Shown piece by piece: positions 1 to 5,230 of a DNA stretch of 6,267 bases. Numbering within the stretch: the stretch's first letter is position 1; the number at the start of each line of letters is the position of its first letter. Made by a program: the position numbers and the translations under genes. The notes under the pieces were generated by a model. The model worked only from the letters and a program-made list of their open reading frames with translations. It did no database searches and was not told the DNA's origin. Source of the DNA: Promethearchaeota archaeon (GTDB lineage Archaea > Asgardarchaeota > Lokiarchaeia > Sigyniarchaeales > SOKP01); NCBI GenBank assembly GCA_016840695.1, contig JAEORV010000104.1, positions 1 to 6,267 on the forward strand, written 5' to 3'.

Positions 1-2
1 AT

Positions 3-692
3 TTAAAATCATTGGAATCTATTAGACTTGATCAAAACGAACTAAAAAAGCTCCCCGAATCAATAGGAAATCTTACATCTTTACTTGAATTGGATTTATA
101 TGAAAATAGGATAAAACATTTACCAGAATCTATTGGATTACTATCATCCTTAAAATCCTTAGATTTAAGCAAGAACCAGATTATCTCTCTCCCTGATTCG
201 ATTGGAGCTCTTTCTTCTCTACATAATCTAGATCTATCTTCTAATAATATCCATTATTTAGTAGATTCCATAGGGAAGCTCCCATTATTAGAAGTCTTGA
301 TATTAGGTTTCAACGAACTTGAATCAATTCCCGAAACAATTGGCTCTCTATCAAAATTGGAAATATTAGATTTAGGTAAGAACAAACTAACAGAAGTTCC
401 TAATTCTATAGGTTCACTTCAATCACTAAAATATCTTTATTTATATTATAACCAATTAGAATCCATTCCAGCATCGATTGGTGAATTATCGTCCTTAAAA
501 TACTTATATCTAGGTAATAATAAATTAAAAGCACTTCCTGACTCATTAGGATCATTAAAATCGTTAAAATATTTGTTCTTAAGAATAAATACTCTTTCTT
601 CTTTGCCAAAATCAATCGAATCTTTGTCATCCCTTAAGTATATCAATTTAGAGAAAAATGAAATAAAATTCCTTACAGATTCTTTAAATACT
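3..692 (+). repeat. Ten tandem 69-bp coding repeats (23-residue LRR units)
   Basis: Ten in-frame units of exactly 23 codons follow each other without insertion or loss. The conserved Leu, Asn, Pro and Ile-Gly positions recur every 69 bases. DNA identity between units is only partial, so these are diverged protein repeats rather than a recent tandem duplication. Unit 4 has Val in place of the Pro after the LxxL (YLVDSIG), and unit 10 has Thr (FLTDSLN), which marks the degenerating C-terminal cap. Confidence 0.9.
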
Positions 693-725
693 CTCGAATC
701 CATGGGTGTAAAAATATTTATTTAA
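3..725 (+). CDS. Leucine-rich-repeat protein, C-terminal part (5' end outside the window)
   Basis: The frame is open to the left edge and ends with TAA at 723-725. Almost the whole 240-residue visible protein is ten tandem 23-residue leucine-rich repeats with the pattern LxSLxxLxLxxNxLxxLPxSIGx. A short tail, LESMGVKIFI, closes it. The codon at 12 is TTG and could be mistaken for a start, but the residues before it (LKS) already fit the repeat register, so the real start lies upstream. This repeat type (SIG/LPxSIG) is typical of plant, Ras-associated and Roco-type LRRs, and forms a curved solenoid used for protein binding. No signal peptide, membrane segment or catalytic domain is visible in the retained part; an N-terminal domain, possibly a small GTPase, could exist outside the window but cannot be seen. 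Family assignment is secure; the binding partner and role are unknown. Confidence 0.93.
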   Translation, partial: LKSLESIRLDQNELKKLPESIGNLTSLLELDLYENRIKHLPESIGLLSSLKSLDLSKNQIISLPDSIGALSSLHNLDLSSNNIHYLVDSIGKLPLLEVLILGFNELESIPETIGSLSKLEILDLGKNKLTEVPNSIGSLQSLKYLYLYYNQLESIPASIGELSSLKYLYLGNNKLKALPDSLGSLKSLKYLFLRINTLSSLPKSIESLSSLKYINLEKNEIKFLTDSLNTLESMGVKIFI

Positions 726-759
726 GTCAACCTGAATTCAAATTTTAAAGCTTATTAAG

Positions 760-768
760 TTTATATTT
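760..768 (+). promoter_or_regulatory. Candidate archaeal TATA box upstream of the AOR gene
   Basis: The 127-bp gap between the LRR stop and the AOR start is extremely AT-rich and holds no convincing gene. TTTATATTT here resembles an archaeal TATA box. It lies about 85 bases before the TTG, so it would imply a leader of roughly 60 bases. In such AT-rich DNA a match of this quality can arise by chance, and nearby AT-rich alternatives exist. Confidence 0.3.
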
Positions 769-838
769 TAAAATTTAAAAGTCATGAAATCTAAAAATAA
801 TATTAATAATAAGTGTAGTAATATTAAAAAAATAAATC

Positions 839-845
839 GAAGTGA
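839..845 (+). promoter_or_regulatory. Shine-Dalgarno-like sequence deciding the TTG start of the AOR gene
   Basis: GAAGTGA is a partial match to the GGAGGTGA anti-16S complement and sits 7 bases before the TTG at 853. It supports this TTG as the start, as does the N-terminal MKGFIGKLLKVNL, which fits the family's usual beginning. An in-frame stop at 850-852 rules out any extension upstream. Confidence 0.5.
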
Positions 846-852
846 AATTTAA

Positions 853-2688
853 TTGAAAGGCTTTATTGGAAAATTATTAAAAGTTAACCTTAGTAGTCAA
901 GAAATAACTGAAGAACCATTAAATGAAGACATTGCCAAAGATTTTCTTGGAGGTACTGGTTATGCTTGTAGATATTTATATGATCACTTGGATAAAGATA
1001 CTGACCCATTATCACCAGATAATATACTAATGTTCATGACAGGACCATTTACAGGTTCAAATATTCCATCTAGTGGAAAATTTGTAGTATGCGCAAAATC
1101 TCCTTATACGGGAATATGGGGCGAATCTAACTGTGGGGCTTTTTTGGGTCCTGAAATTAAAAAAGCGGGATATGATGGTATTATTATAACGGGTGCTTCT
1201 GATAGTCCTGTCTTTTTGCAGGTTACTGAAAACGCTGCTGAGATTAAAGATGCCTCAGACATTTGGGGGAAGGATATTTTTGAAGCTTCAAAGAGCTTGA
1301 AAGAACGGTCTGGATCGAACTTAACTCGAGTTGCTTGTATTGGTCAAGCTGGAGAAAATTTAGTTAAATATGCAATGATTGGTACTGACGAAAAAGCAGC
1401 TGGAAGGACTGGAATGGGTGCTGTAATGGGTTCAAAAAAATTAAAAGCGATAACAGTTCGAGGGAAAAAGAAACCTTTCGATGCCGCTGATCCTGACGCT
1501 CTTAAAGCTACTGTAGCCAAAGCACAAGAACTTGTTGAAATAGCGGGTTTAACGAGTGTTGTTGGAAACCTAGGGACCGCAGGAGGGTTGGATATGTATA
1601 ATATGTTTGGAGAATTACCTATTAAATATTGGACTCAAGGAAGTTGGGATAAAGCTGGAAATATATCTGGTACTACGGCATCAGAAAAAATTCATGCAGG
1701 AAGTTATCCGTGTTATTCTTGTACTATTGGTTGTGCTAAGAGAGCAATTGTTAAAGAAGGAGAATATAAAACTGAAGGAGAGGTTGCGTGTCCGGAGTAT
1801 GAAACTATTGTAAGTTTTGGTTCAATGATATTAAACGATAACTTAGGATCTCTTGTTAAAGCTAATGAATTATGTAATTCATATGGCATTGATACAATAA
1901 GCGCAGGAAGTACAATCGCATTTATTTACTACTTGTTTAACAACGGGAAAATAACATCGCAGGATATTGATGGTCTTGAGCCAAAATGGGGAAATGAAAA
2001 ACCTGCTCTTGAAATGATTAAAAAAATCAGTCTTAGAGAAGGAATAGGAGATTTACTAGCTGAAGGTTCAGATGCTGTTGGAAAGAAATTTGGGATCTCT
2101 CAAGAAGAAATTGCCACGGTGTACGGCATGGAAGTACCATATCACGATTTAAGGTCCAGTTTTGGAATGGCCGTAGGATACGCGGTAGCAACACCTAGAG
2201 GCCCTTGCCATTGCTCATGCGACATGTTCAACATCTTGATGGGCATCCCCATGGAAGAATATGATATTAATTATATGGATAAATATAAAGACGATGAAGA
2301 TATGGCAATTGCCAGTGCTAGAGCACAAGATTTTCGAGCATTAACAGGGTCTCTCATACTATGCGTTTTTGCTAATCCTCTCCCCTCATTAATAGCAGAT
2401 TTGGTACAAGCAACATCAGGAATGAAATGTTCTCTTGAGGATCTCAAGACTTTTGGTGAAAGGATTTATATGATAAAACGCCTGTTTAATTTAAAAATGG
2501 GCCTCACTCCTGCTGCTGATCGATTACCTCAAATATTATTAAATCCTTTAGAAGATGGTGGTTCTGCGGGAAAGTCTCCAAACTTTCAACAATTAAAGGA
2601 AGCATATTATAAATTTAGAACTTTTAATCCCGAAACTGGTAAACCTAGCGCAGAAAAACTTAATTCTCTTGGATTAAATAATCTCTAA
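853..2688 (+). CDS. Tungsten-type aldehyde:ferredoxin oxidoreductase family protein
   Basis: This is a full-length AOR-family enzyme of 611 residues (about 605 in Pyrococcus furiosus AOR). Family members oxidise aldehydes or related substrates in the cytoplasm using a tungsto-bispterin cofactor and one [4Fe-4S] cluster, passing electrons to ferredoxin. Visible in order are the N-terminal start MKGFIGKLL, the GPE(I)KKAGYDG segment near 99-109, AGRTGMGAVMGSKKLKAI at 183-200, the cluster motif C287-x2-C290-x3-C294, PEYE with E317, RGPCH with H453, and the fourth cluster cysteine C504. E317 and H453 align with the active-site Glu/His pair of the Pyrococcus enzyme as I recall it. The ExxH inter-subunit metal motif is replaced by KANE (336-339), and the two DxxGL(C/D) pterin motifs read NSYGID (342-347) and GSLILC (499-504). 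The protein is therefore probably a divergent AOR subgroup with unknown substrate. It starts with TTG. No MoaD-like or electron-transfer partner gene is adjacent. The family call is secure; aldehyde specificity is not. Confidence 0.93.
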   Translation: MKGFIGKLLKVNLSSQEITEEPLNEDIAKDFLGGTGYACRYLYDHLDKDTDPLSPDNILMFMTGPFTGSNIPSSGKFVVCAKSPYTGIWGESNCGAFLGPEIKKAGYDGIIITGASDSPVFLQVTENAAEIKDASDIWGKDIFEASKSLKERSGSNLTRVACIGQAGENLVKYAMIGTDEKAAGRTGMGAVMGSKKLKAITVRGKKKPFDAADPDALKATVAKAQELVEIAGLTSVVGNLGTAGGLDMYNMFGELPIKYWTQGSWDKAGNISGTTASEKIHAGSYPCYSCTIGCAKRAIVKEGEYKTEGEVACPEYETIVSFGSMILNDNLGSLVKANELCNSYGIDTISAGSTIAFIYYLFNNGKITSQDIDGLEPKWGNEKPALEMIKKISLREGIGDLLAEGSDAVGKKFGISQEEIATVYGMEVPYHDLRSSFGMAVGYAVATPRGPCHCSCDMFNILMGIPMEEYDINYMDKYKDDEDMAIASARAQDFRALTGSLILCVFANPLPSLIADLVQATSGMKCSLEDLKTFGERIYMIKRLFNLKMGLTPAADRLPQILLNPLEDGGSAGKSPNFQQLKEAYYKFRTFNPETGKPSAEKLNSLGLNNL

Positions 2689-2693
2689 CTATC

Positions 2694-2709
2694 TTTTTTT
2701 TATTATTTT
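2694..2709 (+). terminator. Oligo-T terminator after the AOR gene
   Basis: Five bases after the AOR stop codon comes a run of eight T, then a further T-rich stretch (TATTATTTT). Archaeal RNA polymerase commonly terminates at such oligo-T tracts without a hairpin, and no stem-loop precedes this one. The tract lies in the 25-bp gap between the convergent AOR and U32 genes and would act only on the plus strand. Confidence 0.5.
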
Positions 2710-2713
2710 AAAT

Positions 2714-3976
2714 TTATAATGAATAAGTTCTATTTTCATAAGTACGATCAGTAAAAACATACACCTTGTCTTGTCCTTTTCCAAAAACAGGGCCATCTAC
2801 TTTTAATTCGATTTGTATTTCTTCATTTTTCGTCCCTCTTGGGGTTTTATCAACTTCTCTTCCTTTATATTTCACTACTTTTACTTCTTGATGTAGATAA
2901 GTGTCTGTTGTTTTACCCATTATTACCAAGTCATCTTTTTTTGATAAAAATCCATTATTTAATAAAATAAGTGCACTATTTTCATCAGGATAATAGCGTT
3001 CTACTTCCCCTACTTTAATATACCTAAAATGAGAGAGGTTTGTTGGAGATTTATGTTGTTGATCTTCTTCTGTCACCCTTTTAAAGTAAAATCCTGTAGT
3101 AAATCCTCGATTATATACTTTTTTTAACTCAGTTACCCATCTTCCTGCCTTCTTCTTTGTGAAAGTTCCATCGTAGTAAGCTTCAATTGCTTCTCGATAT
3201 GTTTTAGAAACGATTTCAACATAATGAGGATGTCGCATTCTTCCTTCAATCTTGAAAGCTTCTACATTTGTTTCAATTAATTCAGGAATATGAGCAATAG
3301 TACAAAGATCGCGTGAATTCATGAATCGAACTCCATCGTATATATATGTGTTTCCAGATTCTTCACGAACCCACCATCGCCTTCGACAGGGTTGAACACA
3401 ACTACCTCTATTTGCGGATTTTTCTTCAGTGCCACATATGTCTTGAGAGAAGTAGCACCTTCCGCTTACTGAAGCGCACATGGCCCCATGAATGAATACT
3501 TCGATCTCTGCTTTAGCTAAATTTCTTTTTATTTCCTTTATTTTCTCTAAAGACAATTCTCGTGCTAAAATTATGCGTTCTGCGCCTAACTGCTCGTATT
3601 GTCTTGCTGCTAAAGAATTTGAAACGTTACATTGTGTTGAGATGTGAAACGGGATATGAGTTTCTTTAGCGACTTGTATTGCTGCGAAGTCATGAACGAT
3701 CACGGCATCTATTCCCGCTTCTTTCGCTTTTTCTATAACCTCGCGTAAATAACTCAATTCATTATCATAAATCAATATATTAGTAGCTAAATATGCTTTT
3801 AAATTATTATCGTGGCAATAAGCAACGATTTTATCAATATTTTCCAGTGCAATGTTTTCAGACCGCATCCTCATGTTAAATTTCTGAATTCCGAAATAGA
3901 CTGAGTCCGCATAGGGTGTTGCAGCTTTTATTGCTTTGAGGTTTTTTGCGGGAGCGAGAAGCTCTACTTTTTTCAT
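2714..3976 (-). CDS. Peptidase U32 family protein (probable RNA-hydroxylation or collagenase-like family)
   Basis: This is a 420-residue U32-family protein. It starts with MKKVELLAPAKNLKAIKAA, the family's usual N-terminus, followed by a TIM-barrel-like region. The U32 signature ExFxxGAxCxxxxGxCxxS is matched exactly at residues 159-177 (E159, C167, C174, S177). It is followed by NRGSCVQPCRRRW at 189-201 (C193, C197). The conserved cysteines are probably iron-sulfur ligands, as proposed for the Escherichia coli members that make 5-hydroxyuridine in tRNA (TrhP) or 5-hydroxycytidine in 23S rRNA (RlhA). A small C-terminal beta domain of the U32_C type spans about 318-408. Older annotations call the family collagenase-like proteases, and which activity applies here cannot be read from the sequence. 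The gene stands alone, convergent with AOR and divergent from the dCMP deaminase. No clear Shine-Dalgarno precedes the ATG, consistent with a short-leader or leaderless transcript. Confidence 0.9.
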   Translation of the reverse strand: MKKVELLAPAKNLKAIKAATPYADSVYFGIQKFNMRMRSENIALENIDKIVAYCHDNNLKAYLATNILIYDNELSYLREVIEKAKEAGIDAVIVHDFAAIQVAKETHIPFHISTQCNVSNSLAARQYEQLGAERIILARELSLEKIKEIKRNLAKAEIEVFIHGAMCASVSGRCYFSQDICGTEEKSANRGSCVQPCRRRWWVREESGNTYIYDGVRFMNSRDLCTIAHIPELIETNVEAFKIEGRMRHPHYVEIVSKTYREAIEAYYDGTFTKKKAGRWVTELKKVYNRGFTTGFYFKRVTEEDQQHKSPTNLSHFRYIKVGEVERYYPDENSALILLNNGFLSKKDDLVIMGKTTDTYLHQEVKVVKYKGREVDKTPRGTKNEEIQIELKVDGPVFGKGQDKVYVFTDRTYENRTYSL

Positions 3977-4005
3977 TATACTTAACTTTTTTCTATATCC
4001 AACTA

Positions 4006-4014
4006 TTATATAAG
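4006..4014 (-). promoter_or_regulatory. Candidate TATA box for the U32 gene
   Basis: On the minus strand this reads CTTATATAA, close to the archaeal TATA consensus. It ends about 30 bases before the ATG at 3976. Archaeal transcription starts some 25 bases downstream of the TATA box, so the transcript would have almost no leader, which fits the lack of a Shine-Dalgarno. No convincing BRE precedes it. Confidence 0.4.
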
Positions 4015-4029
4015 ATAAGTAAATTATTG

Positions 4030-4042
4030 ATTAATTTATATG
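4030..4042 (+). promoter_or_regulatory. Candidate BRE/TATA promoter for the dCMP deaminase gene
   Basis: ATTAAT (4030-4035) fits the loose archaeal BRE pattern RNWAAW and runs straight into TTATATG, a TATA-like box. The element ends 29 bases before the ATG at 4072, again implying a very short leader. It lies back to back with the minus-strand TATA candidate in the same 95-bp divergent intergenic region. The surrounding DNA is very AT-rich, so chance matches are possible. Confidence 0.35.
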
Positions 4043-4071
4043 TTTTAAAAATAAAATTTTTTAGATGGAAA

Positions 4072-4533
4072 ATGAACGACCATAATGACAATAGGATTTC
4101 TAAAAACGAGTATTTCATGAAGATTGCTGAAATTGTCTCACAACGCTCGACATGTATTAAAAGGAATGTTGGAGCAGTTTTAGTAAAAGAAAACCACATC
4201 ATCAGTACAGGATATAATGGAGCCCCTCCAGGATTCTCACATTGTACTCCTGAAACGTGTGTTCGAAGAAATATAAAAAGCGGTGATAAACCAGAACTAT
4301 GTAGGGGAGTGCACGCGGAAATTAATTGCATTCTTCAAGCCGCAATTCACGGTACTTCCATTAAAGGAGAAACTACACTATATTGTACCACTTTTCCTTG
4401 CATGGCCTGTCTAAAACTAATAATTAGTGCTGGAATTGATAAACTGGTTTATAAAGAAGGATATAACATGGAAAATCAAGTCAAAGAAGCATTGCTGAAC
4501 GAATCCAAATTAATTGTTCAGAAATTTGAATGA
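4072..4533 (+). CDS. dCMP deaminase / ComEB-type cytidine deaminase family protein
   Basis: This is a 153-residue zinc-dependent deaminase. It carries the GYNGAPPGFSHC segment (47-58) typical of deoxycytidylate deaminases, the zinc and catalytic motif H81-A-E83 inside CRGVHAEINCILQAA, and the second zinc motif P109-C110-x2-C113. H81, C110 and C113 would bind zinc, and E83 would be the proton shuttle. Such enzymes convert dCMP to dUMP, the precursor for dTMP. Cysteines 58, 63 and 77 may hold the additional structural zinc found in some family members. An upstream in-frame extension to 3946 was not used: it overlaps the U32 gene antisense, and conserved sequence begins only after the ATG at 4072. 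A weak GGA lies just before that ATG. The gene is monocistronic, divergent from U32 and convergent with the DUF4130 gene. Substrate is inferred from the family; a free-base or nucleoside deaminase is less likely. Confidence 0.9.
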   Translation: MNDHNDNRISKNEYFMKIAEIVSQRSTCIKRNVGAVLVKENHIISTGYNGAPPGFSHCTPETCVRRNIKSGDKPELCRGVHAEINCILQAAIHGTSIKGETTLYCTTFPCMACLKLIISAGIDKLVYKEGYNMENQVKEALLNESKLIVQKFE

Positions 4534-4561
4534 GTGTTTATAAAATTCAACTTGTTTGCGT

Positions 4562-5230
4562 TCAAAAGAAGTCTTCAATTTTCTTATTTTGAGGCGTAAA
4601 ACGTCTCTCTACTCCTTTTTTCAATCCGGGTAACTTATAACAGTATTCAGGAATCATGCTTTTAAAGTAACGCGGATTATTTCTTTCATTAATGTTCTGT
4701 GTATTATAAAGCGTTTCGAAGATTTCCTCCCCTGAGAATTGGATATCTTCAAAATATGACATGGTAGTGCGCTTTTTGCTGATAGTCTCAACTACTCTCT
4801 TAAGTGATTTTTTCATTTCACGAATGACTCCTTTCTCGTTAATTACACTTGTTGTACAAGTATGTTCATTGTATAGACAAATGACACATTGAGGCCATCT
4901 ATCGTGGAAATAATTTAGCACTTTATCAATTACTTGATGTTTAAGCAATACCACCCCATATAACACGCCACGGTCGTTTATTTCTGTGCGGGTAAATTGT
5001 ATTGCCCTATATGCCTCACCAGAAATATCTCGCATCATTCGCACAATCTTTTTAGCTGTAGTATTTCCTGAATTCCTTAGCATTACCTCAGGGAGAGATC
5101 TAACCTGTTTTATAAGGTTGGGAGTATAATTGGCATGACGTGAAAGGTTGTTGATCAGCTCTTCTTTTGAATATCCCCTAGCGCATCCAACAACCTCTAA
5201 TGGGTCCTTACGGTTATTTATTTTATTCAT
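4562..5230 (-). CDS. DUF4130 (TIGR03915-like) probable DNA metabolism protein with C-terminal PIP-like peptide
   Basis: This 222-residue protein matches the DUF4130 family, the standing genomic partner of the radical SAM protein encoded just upstream. The recognisable core is GEAYRAIQFTRTEI (71-84), the GVLYG segment with the following H-x-F-x-x-R/W region (88-113), and NINERNNPRYFKSMIPEYC near 179-197, which corresponds to the family's NIxxRxNPxxxxxxxPxxY block. The N-terminal ~60 residues diverge from the bacterial form, and the protein is somewhat short. It ends in NKKIEDFF, resembling a PCNA-interacting peptide. In bacteria the domain can be fused or linked to a uracil-DNA glycosylase-like domain, which suggests DNA repair, but no activity has been established that I know of. 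The start ATG overlaps the partner's TGA by four bases and has a strong Shine-Dalgarno, indicating translational coupling. Moderately to highly confident in the family. Confidence 0.82.
   Translation of the reverse strand: MNKINNRKDPLEVVGCARGYSKEELINNLSRHANYTPNLIKQVRSLPEVMLRNSGNTTAKKIVRMMRDISGEAYRAIQFTRTEINDRGVLYGVVLLKHQVIDKVLNYFHDRWPQCVICLYNEHTCTTSVINEKGVIREMKKSLKRVVETISKKRTTMSYFEDIQFSGEEIFETLYNTQNINERNNPRYFKSMIPEYCYKLPGLKKGVERRFTPQNKKIEDFF
4565..4588 (-). other. C-terminal PIP-like (PCNA-binding) peptide of the DUF4130 protein
   Basis: The last eight residues, NKKIEDFF (215-222), match the PIP-box pattern QxxhxxFF except that Asn replaces the first Gln; a Gln does stand one residue earlier. 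The basic residues before it and its place at the extreme C-terminus are typical of archaeal clamp-binding tails. PCNA binding is inferred from the motif only. Confidence 0.55.

Noticed and set aside
12..14. TTG at 12 as start of the LRR gene
   Set aside because: The preceding codons are in frame and in LRR register, and the window edge leaves no room for a ribosome binding site; the gene continues to the left.
784..852. A 22-codon ORF (ATG at 784) whose stop directly abuts the AOR TTG start
   Set aside because: It is Lys/Asn/Ile-rich as expected from random AT-rich DNA, has no clear ribosome binding site, and shows no leader-peptide or attenuator structure. The exact abutment is curious but unsupported.
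3946..4071. N-terminal extension of the dCMP deaminase to an ATG at 3946
   Set aside because: It would overlap the start of the U32 gene on the other strand, run through both promoter candidates, and add a hydrophobic stretch foreign to the family.
4523..4553. Imperfect inverted repeat (8 of 9 pairs, 13-base loop) across the dCMP deaminase stop codon
   Set aside because: It is AT-rich, short and not followed by a T-run on either strand; it is as likely chance as a bidirectional terminator between convergent genes.
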